Below are positions 52,566-64,000 of a stretch of 64,000 nt of DNA, piece after piece. The position numbers were made by a program, and so were the translations under genes. This stretch comes from Bilabrum cf. latius (Eukaryota > Bigyra: Bicosoecida > Bigyra > Bicosoecida). The first letter of the stretch is position 1. Each line of letters opens with the position of its first letter. The notes under the pieces are model-generated. The model was not told where the DNA came from, did not search any database, and worked only from the letters and a program-made list of their open reading frames with translations. Location of the stretch: positions 496,001 to 560,000 of the forward strand of contig OZ237761.1 in NCBI GenBank assembly GCA_965178125.1, given 5' to 3'.

Positions 52566-55500
52566 ATGTCAGCTGCTAGAAGCAGCGCAAGACGCCCCCG
52601 AACAACCGAGGCGGGTAGAAAATTGCTTGCCGCGGTAGCAGCCGGCGACGCCAGCACGGTCCAGGCAGCCATTGATGATCATGGTCTTAATGTAGTCTTG
52701 CAGTTAGAGGATGATGTAAGTTGATAGTGTCTTGTTGCAGCAGCGGTTTTGCAGGGCTCGCTAATCCCTACCTTGTTGATAGCACCCAGAGCGTATTGCG
52801 CAGGAGGGCAAGCTTGCGACACACGTCGCAGCTTTGAATGGAAGACTAGACATTCTTCAAATGTTACTCCCAGAGAGCGGATTGGAAGGCGGCAATGGGC
52901 AGGCACCGGATGCAGGATCGCAGCTGCTCCGCCCCGGACCGGTTGGGTGGACAGCATTTCACTTCGCTGCCCACGGAGGACACTCGGATTGTATTGAGTT
53001 GATGGCAGACCGGGCAGGTTCATCCCCAGCATTGGTATGTAGAGACTAGCGCGGGCGCAGCGCTCTGGACATCGCATGCAGGCTGGGCAATGTCCGCAGC
53101 TGTCACGCCATCTGGCGAGCGGCATCGCAGCTGGAGGAAGCAGCGCGAGGCGTTCGATCTTCTGCCGGTGGCGATCAGCCTGATAGCGTGCCGCATCAAG
53201 CGCTAGCTGGTTCCATGGTACATGGGGACGGCCGGGCCAGCTAGCCCGCCTCGGGATCACACTCATCACACAGGTCCATCTCTGCCCAGCAAGCCGCTTC
53301 GATGACTTTAGATGACATTATCGCATCGAAGCACCCGCCCATCCCGCCACGCCTGCCCCCACCCTCCCGTGGCGCAACGGCCGCTGCCCCGGCCGCCGCC
53401 GCTGCAGGCAAGTCCGAGCCCGCGAGCCACGCCGACAGGGAACAGCGGGCCGCCAGGCATGCGTGGGAGGCACAACACGCGCGCCTGGTGCTGAGCCAGG
53501 ATCCAAGCGGCCTCACGCCGGTGCACCACAGCTGCCTGGCGGCCCAGCTGGACGCTCTGCGGTGGAGCGTGGGAGCAGCCTGCCTGCCCCTAGGGGCAAT
53601 GGCCAAGGGAGGGGCCACTCCGCTCATGCTGCTGTGTCAGGCACCTTCACCGAGCAAGCAATCAGTCTCTCTGCGGTCCCCCGGAGTCCTCCGATGGATG
53701 CTAAGCCCGGCAGGCGGGGGGGTGCCCCGCGGCAACACGGGAAGACAGGAGGGTGTGGGCGCAGTCGACCAGCAGGGAGCGACGCCGCTGCACATGGCGT
53801 GCGCGTCGGCTGTGAGGGCACTCACTGCACTCGCGCAAGCCTCATCGAAATCACCGACTGCAAGGGCTGCAGAGACTGCGGCCGCGAGTGCATCCGCGCT
53901 GGTGCTACTGTTGCTCCAGGCTGGCGCTGACCCGAACAAGACGGACACTCGCGGCAACACACCCAGGTCCTTAGCGGATGCAGGGCCCAAGCTGCCACCA
54001 TCCGCACGACTGAGGCTGGGAGACGGGGCGGATGGGGCAGAGGACGTGCTGGCCGCGATCTTGGGTCTTGGCCGGCCACGAGCTTCCGATGGGCCAACGG
54101 AGAGTGGCGCTGGCGGAGCCGCGGCTGAGGGTGGGACGCCAGCGCTGCTTGACGACGGCAGCAGCCGTGACGGCGCATCTACCATTGGTTCGGGGGGTGG
54201 CGCAAGCCGGCACAGGTCGGGTGGTGCGGGTTATGGTGGTGCGGTGGGCGTGCCTGGGCCAGCTGAGCTCATGAGGCAGGCTGCGATGGCGCCAGGCCCG
54301 CCCCTGGCACCGCAGCTGAGGAGAGAGGACGGGGATGCCGCAACGGGCGGAGATGGATCGGGTAATCCCGCATCGTCCACATCGTTCGCTGTCTCGCCCG
54401 GCACGATCGAGCTGCAGTGGGAGCCGCCTGCCCCACTGGGACCAGCGTGTCCTCGTGTGGCGGGCTACGAGATGCAGTGGAGGACCGTAGGCAGGGTCCT
54501 TCGGTCCGCGGGTAGCAGAGCATCGGCACCCCAGTTCGCCCTGCGCCCCGAGCGGCCGTCCGAATGGACCACCGGGGGTGCCCCTCTTGGCGCAGCCGGC
54601 GCTGCTTGGGCCATGGCTGCTGCCGAGGACGGCGCGAGGTCCCGGAGCGGGTCGCAGAGCCCTGGGTCTGGCATGGGCGCGCAGGAGGATGAGGACAGCA
54701 TGCACGCAGCCGTGTCTCCCGAGCAGCTGGCAGCGTGCATGGCTAAGCTGGGGCCTCTCGCGAACGGGCAGGCGTACCAGATCAGGCTGCGTGCGGTAGA
54801 CGAGAAAGGCGGTCGCGGCGAGTGGACGGCGCACGAGGCGCCTCCGCAGATGACGGTGCTGGCAGGCGGGAGTGGTGGCACGTCCTACTCGGGAATGCCA
54901 GGCCAGGCAGCGGGAGGCGCGCAGCAGCAGCAGCAGCACCAGCAGGAGACCAGCTCTCGAAAATCCGGGCTTGTGCTTCTATGCGCGGAGGGCGCCGAGC
55001 CCGCGGGCACGGAGGCCACGGCAAGGCTCGTGCAGGGGGGAGCTGAGAGTGCGGGCAGCATGCACGTGGCTGGCCTCTGGCCCCTCGCAGCAGCTGCTGC
55101 TGCTGATGGGGACTCCACGACGCTCCGATCGGTTTGCGATGCGTCGCAACGATTTGCTTGGGCTCTGCCTAGCCGTCGGGCAGGCGAGCCGTTCGTACAG
55201 GCCGGAGGCTCCCTCACGCCGACTCGCTGCTGGCTGGCACTGCCTGCACCGGGGCACCTGCCCGCGCTTGCATCCTTGGCGAGGCCTTCCTGGCTCTCGC
55301 GGGCGTTTCGGGGGCTGCCTCTCGGCGAAGGCTCGAGGCGATCGCCGCTGCACGCCGCGGCAAGCGCTGGGCGCTGGGTCGAGTGCACGACCCTCGCTGC
55401 TTCGCTGCTGCCGAGCGGCACCGGGACAGGTTCTGATAGCGGGGTGGACTCTGACACCAGTGGCATTCCAACCACGGCTGAGGCCTCGCAGGCTGCGGTG

Positions 55501-58500
55501 CTGCTACTGCGGGGCCTTGCGTCGCGCGACGCCAGAGGCGCCACCCCGCTGCTGCTGGCTGCGGCCAGGGGCAACGCGAGGACGCTGCTAGCTCTGCTGA
55601 CACTGGCCGCTGCCGCCGAGGCTGACCTTTCCCAGGCGCAGATCAGTCCGAACCCGCGACTGTCTGAGATTCTGAATTACGGTGACGCCCGGGGATTCAC
55701 CCCGCTGCACTACTGCGCGATGAGGGCTTCTCATGGAGAGTTCGGTGCCAAAGAGGTGGCACAGGCACCCACCGGGGACGGAACTGGGTACAAACTGGCG
55801 GGCGTTCCCTGGACGCTCATGTATCGGCTGCTGCAGGAAGCAGGCGCCGACCCGTAGGCAAGGGCGCAGGACGGCCGCACGTCAGTGGACGTGCTGGTGG
55901 CCGCGCGATCGTCCCCTCGACAGGCAGCTCGGGAGGCATCGGCAGCGCTGGCCTCACTTGCTGGCAATGCGGGCGTTGCGCCGGCAAGCCCGTCTTCGCC
56001 CCCAGCTGTGGAGGACGTGCTGCCTGCATTGCCGACGGGGAGCTCCGGCGCGAGTTCCACGATGCTGTCCGAGGCTGAGGGCGCGGCTCGGTCGCACGGA
56101 GCAGGCGCCGTGATCGTGGCGGTGCCTCCGCCCGCACTCAGGGCAGGGGCAAGGGCCGCTGCGTCCTGCGAGGTGGCCCTGTTTGCGCTCCCGAATAAGC
56201 ACTGCACGGAGCAGCCGCAAGCCGTGCCCTGGCAGGTAGTGGAGGACGGGGGCAGCGCTCTTGGGCTGGGGCCTGCAAGCACGTCGGCAGATGGAGAGAT
56301 GCTGCCGCCAGAGGTGCGCCACACCAAGTCGAGCGGGCCGTTCGGCGGAGAGGCAAACTTAAAAGCCCTGCTTGTCGTGAGAGCTCGCTGGTCTGCCGCG
56401 GTGGGAGCGACTGCTAGCCGCCTGGGAGCTATGCCCGACGGCCTGGCTGTGCATGAGAGCATCGGAGGTGGGGCCGCTGTTGACCCTGGAATAGGAGCAG
56501 CTGATGATGCGGCGGGGGCTGAAACTGGATCCACGCGGGCGGTTGCCGTGCTGCTGCCACTGCCCTAGCACCCAGATGGCGTGGGCACGAGCGTTGCCGC
56601 AGGGGTCGGGGCCGATGCTGTCCCGTGTGCTTGGGCTCTAGCAGCCAGGTGGGTGGATGCTGCCGGCAAACGGGGCCCTTGGTCTGCTGTTGCATCGGCT
56701 AGAATCGCAGCGGGCAGCGGTGAGAAAGGGACCGAGACTGCTAGTGATGCCGCGTCAGGCTCCGCGACTGGGAGCAAGCAGCCTTCCACATCGCTCGCTC
56801 GTGTGGTAGGCGCTGGTACGCGCAGCGCCCCAGTACCTAGTGCCAGCGATCTGTCCCCTGCAGACTTGCAGGTTGCGATCCGGGGCACGAGAAGCGCGCT
56901 CGATCGACTTCTGGGGCATGGTGAGGCTTCCAAGGCCCTCCGTCGAGAGGCGCAGGCGGGCGCGATCGCTCTCCCCCAGGTGATCAGGGCCTGCTCTTCT
57001 CTTGGTGACCCGGTCCAGCAGCGTGCTGCTCGGCAGCTGACGGAGGCATGGGCAGCGGACCTTGCGGCGGAAGGAGTGCCAACGCCGCTACCGCTGCCGG
57101 CCGACACGGGAGATGCCGTGAAGGCCCTCCCTTGGCTGGGGTGGGCAACAATTCGCAGCTAGGAACAGGCGCGAGCGTGGCAGTGCGGCTGTGTGCCGCG
57201 GCAGCGAGCTGACCTGCAGCCGGCTCGAAGGAACGGGGCCGCGCCAGCTGCCGCGCAGATTGGCATCGAGGCAGCCTTCCGGTTGCCCCAGAAGGTGCTG
57301 TGTGCAATATTGCCAGGGCACGCAGTTGCAGCGCTCATGGACTAGGGCGAGTCAGCGGCCGGGACACCAACCACTTGGAGCACGACTGCCGCTGGCAGCC
57401 CGATTGTGCCACCTGCCCGCCTGGTTGGCAGTGCCGCCCGACTGCGTCTTCGGGATGTGATGAAGACCATGACAGGTGGAGTGTCAGGCTGGCGTGATGC
57501 CGTCTTGCTAGCAGGCGCCCTAACAGGCGGCGGAGACGGTGCCCCGATCTGGGTGGCAGCGCGCACGATGGCCGCCCGAGAGATCAAGGCAGACGCGGCG
57601 GGCGCGGCAGAGCCTGTCACGGACGCAGAGAGCGGAGTGGACCCTTCCACGCTTCCAACTGGGGACGACTCAATATGCGACCGCGCATCTGCCCTGCGCT
57701 GGATGCAAGATACGCTGGCCTCTGCCGCGCTGGCGGTGGCAGCGACGGCCGCCGCGGGCTTTGAGACCGCTTGCAGCTGGATGCTGGGTCTCTCACCTTC
57801 GGCAGGCGCTGGCGATTTCCGGCCTTCGGATGCGCTGGATTGCCTCACTCTGGGCCCATTCCTCGTAAAGGCATCAGCTCGCCGACTCGCGCAGAGGGCC
57901 GGCATCCTTGGGGTGCGAGCCGAGATGGCAAGGCGTGCGCACCAGGCAGAGTAGGCGCAGCGCAAGGCGCTAGCGAAGGCAAAGCAAGAGGCCGCCAGGC
58001 GGGTGCAAGAAGCGGCCAAGGCCGCTGGCAGGGCCCAAGAGGAGGAAGAGGACCTGCTGGCCATGCCAGTGGCAGGGGCCGGTGCCGCCGGGCAGGCTTC
58101 TACCAAGGAGGCCGACCCCTTTGCTGGCATCACCTCTGGGCAGAAAGCTGTGGACGACAGCAGCGCAGCCACCGCTGGCAACGGCTCTGCTTCAGGGTCC
58201 GACAAGGCGGAGAGCATGAGGGACCTGGTCTCGCAGATCGACCAGAAGGCATGGAAGGACGCCAGAATGTGGAGGGCCGCCGCCGCCATGCGGGTACTCG
58301 CCAGGGGCTTGGACCGCAAGGCCATGTCTGCGGTTGCACCCCGCGCCCGGCTCGGGGAGGGCACGGTAGTGGTGGACCGCGAGTGGCTGGCAAGATGCAG
58401 CGCTGCTGCGGCCAGCGTAGCGCAGACATCTGCGCCATAGCTGGCTGAGCTACGTGCCGAGATTGACGGTGACTAGGACGACACCCAGCAGCACGCTGGC

Positions 58501-60060
58501 TCGATCGGGGTGCTGTCGGTTGCGGCAGCCGAGGCGCCGCGGTCCCTGGTCTCCCCACTCGCAGCCTCGGCATCGAGGACGCTTGCTCGATTGGCCGGGC
58601 TACCTTCCGATGCCACCAGTGCCAAGCTCTCCGCATCGAAGTCGGTCGAGGCCTCTCCTCGCGTGGTCGCGCATCGGCTGGTCTCTCCTCGCGCCCTTGC
58701 GGGGCACCATGCGCGGAGTCACGTGTCGAGGCAGGAGGACGATGCTGCCGTATGTGGTCGAGCGACTGTCTTGGCTGGGCTGTGGGATGGAGTGCTGGGA
58801 TCGCCCAGCGACGGTAAGATACTCGGTAGCGATGCCGATCGTGGCGCCGCACTGAATGCCTGTGCAGCTGCAGGTGACGCAGCCGGGGCGACGGCTGGGC
58901 TGTCCGTACTTTCTGATGCAACGGACTCGACAAGCCGACTGGATGCTGCCCTCAATGCAGCCGCGCTTGCTGCTGGCGGCACAGCCAAGAGCATCATGGG
59001 AGCCATTGATGAGTCGGTGGGCAAGCGCCCGAGCGAGGGCCAAGTGCTGCGCCGGGCACGTGCCCACTTGGCCACCATGGCCGCGTTGCTGTTCGCATCG
59101 ACGACGGTGCCTCCTTCTGGCAATTTGTCGCCGGGGCGTAGCATGCAAGGCTAGTGGAAGCACCTTACCACGGCGCTGCGATTCGCAGGGCATGCGCTCG
59201 CATTGGCAGCCGAGGCCGAGGCTCGGACTCCAGGCCCGCTTCAGTCCATCGCAACCCGGGTGGCGCTCGCGGCGGTGCTCGTCGCTGGAATCGCGGTCGC
59301 AGCTCGGACAGACGGACAGGGACTCGCAGGAGCCCCACATGTGCTTGCAGGCGAGTCAAGTCCGACAGCGCCGGCTGCCTCTGGAGCAGGTGGCGATTCC
59401 ATCTCGGCCGAGGAGGGCGCATCAGCTTCCTCAAGCGACGTGCCTGTCCAGCCCGCCGTGCTACTGGCAGTGGCCGCGCGCGCAAGCGACAGCGTCGCAT
59501 CCTCATTGCGCCTCCTGCTGGCTCCGCTGCCGGCTCCAGAGGGCATGATGGCACAAAGGGCTGCTGGCCAAGGAGGTCCACGCGCTGACAGTGCTGCCGA
59601 GTCTCATACGGAGATGCTCCTGGCGATTCGTCAGCCGGCAGTTGCCTTGCCTGCAGCACTGGTGGCTGCCGCTCATGAGGCAGCGCGTGCCATTGGAACA
59701 GGACATGCCGCTGCTTTGGGGGCTGGTCTAGATTGGGCGCTGTCTGGGGCCGGCCTCGGTCGCCGCGCGGCTCCAGGAGCTGTCCTCGAGATGCTGCGGC
59801 CGGCAAGGCCGGCCGTAGAGATTGACGGAGAGGTGATGCTCGTGGATGATTAGGGCAAGCAAGTGATGCAGTCGCTGGCGCGGTAGCAAGCACAGCTAGC
59901 CCCCGGGAGTGCAGCGAACCGGACGAGGGATCTGACAGCTTCCCTGAGGCTCAACAGCCCTTCGCCTGGAATGCTGAGGTCAATGCGAGTGCGAGCGCGG
60001 TTCACGGGGCCGGGTGGCAGTGGCGAATGGTCCAGTGTGTTCCCCCTGCAATTTAGCTGA
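52566..60060 (+). CDS. Giant ankyrin plus fibronectin-III protein
   Basis: About 2,475 residues. Exon 1 (52566-52715) ends at GTAAGT; a 67-base intron leads to exon 2 at 52783; the stop is TGA 60058-60060. Ankyrin repeats appear at residues ~55-130 (HVAALNGRLDILQMLL, TAFHFAAHGGHSDCIELMAD), ~290-430 and ~900-1085 (TPLHYCAMRA, LLQEAGADP). Between them a fibronectin-III domain (~590-745) reads TIELQWEPPAPLGPACPRVA, GYEMQWRTV and YQIRLRAVDEKGGRGEWTA. FN3-like ends recur, including the very C-terminus (MRVRARFTGPGGSGEWSSVF). A Lys/Ala/Glu coiled coil (RKALAKAKQEAARRVQEAAK) lies near 1780. Twelve TAG codons (53047, 53242, 55855, 56566, 57160, 57343, 57952, 58438, 58474, 59152, 59851, 59884) are in one open frame. 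At 53047 the context is CRD-TAG-RGRSALDIA, a polar ankyrin position. No signal peptide, so probably an intracellular scaffold. Confidence 0.85.
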
Positions 60061-60125
60061 TACAGTATCACTCCATCGATCAAGACCTTTTGCACTTATA
60101 CCCATCTGAGCATGGCCAACTTAAA

Positions 60126-63100
60126 TCACGAATAGTCCAATTCAATCGCCCCGCGCAGGCTGGCCCCGCCGTGACCCCACCCAGGGCACTGGATGCTTAT
60201 CCGGTTTGGCACACCCACACGAGCGGGCAGCTGCTGGAAGGTCGCGGCCTTGCCATTCACAACTACTGACCTGACCTGGTCCGGTTCACCGTCACGGAGC
60301 AAGACCACGATACTCGGGCACTAACCCGCTGGGACAGGTGCCCAGTCGATGTTGACGCACGCAGCACCAGCACTTGCCTCGCTTCGCAAACCGCTCTGTG
60401 CGCGCCCGTCACCAGTGCAGCTACCCAACTTCCTGGACACGTTCAGCAGCGGGCTTGAGAAAGCCCACTGGTCCTAATCATCAAGCCTAGCCGAGATCTA
60501 GATCTACCCCGCTTCAAAATGAGCACCGACAATTGCGGGAAGCCGCAGCTGCGCGGCCGCGTGCGACCACATGTTGTGCAGCTGCCAGTCGGCAACACCA
60601 CCCTGCCCCGCTGCTGGCACGCCCGGGCGAATGTAGTTATCAGAGCCCGTCCACGTTCCTGCCAGAATATCAGGGTACACCAGTGCGTGGTTCGCGAACG
60701 AGTTTTTCTTCACTTCGTCCCAAGCCGTGTCCGACAGACCCATCTTCCCGAGGGCCTCGACGTACGGCATGATGCCGCAGGGCCATGTGTTCGCGTAGTG
60801 CCCTTGGCCACCCCACGCAACGTAAGACTGATTCGTGAATTGCGCACCGATTGGGGAAGGGTCCCGCAGCCCAGATTGAATGGACCCCAGCACGTTCTCA
60901 ACCAGTGTTGCAGCACCAGCGGGTGCCTGCTATGGCACACCGGCCAGCAGGGCCCACGCGTTGGGTTCAAGCCACACGGCAGAGTCGTTGCTGCGGACCC
61001 CCGGTGGGCACGAGCCTGCGCTGCAACCTATCCATCCACTGCCCGGGCTGATCCAAGCTCGTCGGTAGTACAGCGGAGTTCCGTCAGCAGCCCGGTTCAC
61101 GGCCGCACGATTGAGCGAGATCACCAGCTCGCTGGCAAGACGATCCATGGCAGCCGCCCTGGCGCAGAGTGCCAGAGACGGGTCTGCATCGCATGTAGTC
61201 GACGTAGTCACCTCGACCGCGAGCCGAAATGCGTCTGCGGCGGCAGGCAGCATGTAAGCAGCCATGGCAGAATTCATCACTGTCTCCCCCTCAGTCTTGA
61301 GCTCGTCGCACTGGTCTGTGGTCAGGCCAATCGAGTGGCAAATTCCGTCGTTATGGTCTGCGAGAACAAGATGGAGACGTGAAAAGTACAAACGACACCG
61401 AATGATAGACTGCTAAAAGCGCCGCGCAAGCAAGTATCATTCGTGGCAGGCAGTAGAGCGGCATCATCACAGCCTTGCTTACCCATATGCAACATCTTGA
61501 GAAGGCCATGCTACCCTTTCCCAATGATAGTGTCGAGGCGCTGAAATAGCCACCAGAGAGCCTCGTGCAGCGGTACCCTGGCGGATGGCCCAGGGGCGCC
61601 AGCTGGTCCGGGCTCACCATGCTGGCTCACGTTGCGAGACAAGTTCTTGAACAGCACACCAACATCTCTCGTAGAAAGCACGTACCGCGCAGCAGCACCG
61701 AGCGTCCAGATCTCTAGGTCACTGGGATGCATCTACCGGCCGAGCGGGCTCGTGTAGTTCTCGCTGTACACCTGCCCGAACGTCTGCACGCCCCAGGGCA
61801 TGGTCCAGGCCGCATCGGCTTGCTGGATGGAAAACCGCACCATTTCAATCGTCGAGCCGCGACCGAGCGCCGACTCACTCACACCATAGCCAGAAGACTG
61901 TGCCCGATGCTCGTTCTGGCCAGCCTCATGGTGGAAGTTGTACACGAGCGGGGCGACGTGGCCGAGCGGGTCACGGATGGCACCTTGGAAGCCTGCGTGA
62001 TACTGGTACACCCCGGCCTGGTTAATGAGGAAGCCCTGCCAGAACGAGTCGTACGACATCGCGCCTCGGGTGTAACCTGCCTGCCATACCTGCTCTCGCT
62101 CTGCCCACGCGGCTGCGTCAGGGTCTCGCTTCGCGTCGGGCTGAAACCGGATACCGGTCGAAGCGAACTTGCGCGAGCTGGCCGTGAGCCACAGCGAAGC
62201 CCCACCCGGGGATGAGTGCGCTTGGAGCAGCGGTGCGATGAGGCCCACGGCTCCGCTAGGTGACTCTGGGACGCCTGGTGGCACGTACCCGCTAGCTAAA
62301 TGCAGCTGAGCTGCAAGGCCAGAGCCGATCATGCCATCTCCTGCATCGCCGTCCAAGGCATACGATGCAAGCGGTGCCTGGATGGCGAGCGATGTTGATG
62401 GTCCCGCAGCTGCACCGTCTGTGCCATCAAGAGGCTCTACAACCCTGGGCTGGTCAGGGCGCGACGAGTCCGGAAACAGAAACGTTCCGTTGGCAGACAC
62501 GGAGCAACCCCCGAAATCTGAAGTGGCCTGTGCTGTGGTACTAGCGCCATGCTTCGCGCCGGGTGCGAGCAGGACCAGAAACTGCGGCCTGGGGTGTTTG
62601 TCGTGCAGCGAGGGGGTTGGAAATTGTGACGGCCACGCATCCAAGCTTGATCCTGCCGCTGCTTCGGTCTGTGAGTGCGACAACGGCACAGCAGACGGCC
62701 CCGCCGCTACTGAATGGTCGTCGCTCATCGATGGCGCGGTTATCTGGTCGAAGAGCAGCAGCGCTAACGAGTCGGCAGGGCACGGGGCAGAGCTGCCTAC
62801 CAAGGCAGGGGTTACCGCGTATCCTCCAGGCAACCCGCCCTCAGTAGCCTGCAGCAGACCTCCGGGTCCTCGCCAAAACGTGCTTCTCACGCACGAGGCC
62901 GAGACGTTGTGGCCCCACGTTCGGCTGGCCTCGGTGTTCCAGCCCGTGGGAAGCAGCTCCTGAGCCAGCGTGGACCAGACCTCCGTATAAGCAGGAGGAT
63001 TGCTTGAAGTAGCCATCAATGCGGCGGAGACTGACACATTCACCTGGGACACGACGAAAGGAACGTCTCCAAATGGAGCTTGCACGACGTGCGAAATTGA

Positions 63101-63574
63101 AGCCGTACCTGCGCCTGCCGCTGTTGTCTTGCTTGCCTGTCCGACCCCAAACCGAATATTTAAATCTTTGCATTGACCGCCATCTGCAGTGTGGACTGGA
63201 CAACGGGATGAGGCTGCGATTCGGTCGCCTGCAGACACCCACCCCGCACCGCCCCGGAACTGCTTGAGAGACGCATCGAAGCCGTTCATGAGCTTGGGTC
63301 CACCCTCATCCTAGCGCAATGTCACAAGACCATCGGCTGCGCACAAGGCGACTAACCTATCGTTGCCAAACTGGTGTAACAAGGACCCGCTCTACGACTC
63401 GTTCGAAGCCCCGAGATAGGATACCGCAGGAAGAATGCCATCAGGTGTCGACCCCCAGCTGCCCCACATGTTACTCCCAGGACTATTATGTGGGCTATCT
63501 GGTTGCCCAAGAGATGGAACCAGCTGGGTCAATGCCAGTACGCATGCCGATATAATGAACCTGCAATAGTGCAA
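60126..63574 (-). CDS. Secreted glycosidase-like enzyme (six-hairpin type)
   Basis: About 1,100 residues, TGA at 60126-60128. Exons 61483-63574 and 60126-61357 join in phase 1 across a 125-base intron. The N-terminus has a signal-like stretch (FIISACVLALTQLVPSLGQP), but the frame has no ATG before it, so a short upstream exon, or a later ATG, must supply the start. Next comes a beta-rich domain (FGNDRLVALCAADGLVTLR-TAG-DEGGPKLMNGFD) of the kind that precedes an alpha/alpha-barrel catalytic domain. The barrel shows YNFHHEAGQNEH, YGVSESALGRG, HPSDLEIWTLGAAARYVL, YYRRAWISPG, NTWPCGIMPYVEALGKMGLS and PDILAGTWTGSDNYI. The fold resembles glucoamylase-like, six-hairpin glycosidases; the substrate is not evident. 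About nine TAG codons, including 61733, 61511, 60930 and 60504. A lectin-like beta domain may end the protein. Confidence 0.7.
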
Positions 63575-64000
63575 CTGCCACCATGCAAACGATACGAAAT
63601 ATCATGCTACTCGACTTGCGGATTTAGAACAATGAGGAAAAGCTAGGATAACTATAATGGTTTGACTGACATGCTGTGGGCTCTTAAAGAAGCGAAATTT
63701 GCTCACAAAGATCCGTAAAATCGTGATCTTTTTGAAACGTGTCGTTTTCTCAAAATACGAATTTGGTCGTTCATCGTGCAGCTAGCGTGGTCCACACTGT
63801 TAGATTGTCGCTTCTATTGCGCCAGGCAGTCCATATTGTGCGACAAACACATCATTATACCTAATAGGATTGCTTAGACTGCCAGAAAGTGGTTTGAGAT
63901 TGCCGATTAGCGCTTGGGTCTGCACGTGGTATCGCGAAGGGAGCTATACTAGTGCTCACGTGGAGCCTTTTGTGATTCATAGCAGTCCAGTGTCTTTTAA
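63575..64000. other. AT-rich right edge, no gene seen
   Basis: About 425 AT-rich bases upstream of the glycosidase-like gene. It may hold that gene's promoter and its missing first exon. No other feature recognised. Confidence 0.4.

Noticed and set aside
1-64000. TAG as pyrrolysine, or programmed stop-codon readthrough
   Set aside because: Too many TAG codons, in unrelated genes and in disordered as well as conserved regions, with no common downstream signal. The PIP-box position asks for Gln.
1-64000. TAG as leucine
   Set aside because: Most informative sites are polar (PIP-box Gln, ankyrin polar positions, Gln runs, a Glu in a paralogue). Only GADP-TAG-AR at 55855 would accept Leu as readily.
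1-64000. CRISPR arrays, insertion sequences or prokaryotic operons
   Set aside because: No spaced direct repeats or transposase genes were seen, and introns plus enkurin, MSH6 and TKL-type kinase genes show a eukaryotic nuclear sequence.

Overview
This is nuclear DNA from a GC-rich unicellular eukaryote, probably a free-living flagellate. The evidence is short GT-AG introns (about 55-200 bases), MSH6 with a plant-type Tudor domain, the ciliary protein enkurin, a TKL-type kinase, a plant-type UDP-sugar pyrophosphorylase, a triose-phosphate-transporter-family carrier and several very long disordered proteins. I cannot name the lineage.

The main observation is that TAG is a sense codon here, almost certainly glutamine, while TGA and TAA remain stops. 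Roughly 80 TAG codons lie in frame inside otherwise uninterrupted genes. Seventeen genes or gene copies have a visible end: about 15 stop at TGA, 2 at TAA (47884-47886 and 23688-23690, both minus strand) and none must stop at TAG. The best evidence for glutamine is MSH6. Its second codon is TAG, and it fills the glutamine position of the N-terminal PCNA-interacting (PIP) box. Read with the standard code, the window breaks into dozens of false short genes. All gene spans below treat TAG as glutamine.

Layout. 1-5588 (minus): a very long armadillo-like, low-complexity protein running off the left edge. 5914-14670: a cluster of secreted or metabolic genes, namely a BPI/LBP-type lipid-binding protein, a phytanoyl-CoA-dioxygenase-family enzyme (minus), a ricin-B-like lectin, UDP-sugar pyrophosphorylase and a secreted glycosidase-like protein. 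14786-18440 and 23688-24407 (minus): a small family of ankyrin proteins, one intact, one decayed and one truncated. 19138-23568: a sugar-phosphate transporter and a membrane-anchored TKL-type kinase. 25175-33198: an acidic protein head-to-head with enkurin, then MSH6. 33372-38645: an RCC1-repeat protein. 38823-47772: a protein of about 2950 residues with one membrane segment and a PH-like domain, carrying 23 TAG codons. 47884-52185 (minus): an IQ-motif protein. 52566-60060: a protein of about 2475 residues with ankyrin and fibronectin-III segments. 60126-63574 (minus): a secreted glycosidase-like enzyme.

Neighbouring genes are often head-to-head with short shared upstream regions (5588/5914, 9878/9998, 26698/26805, 52185/52566). 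The secreted proteins (BPI, lectin, two glycosidase-like proteins) would fit a phagotrophic or osmotrophic feeder. Enkurin indicates a motile cilium.
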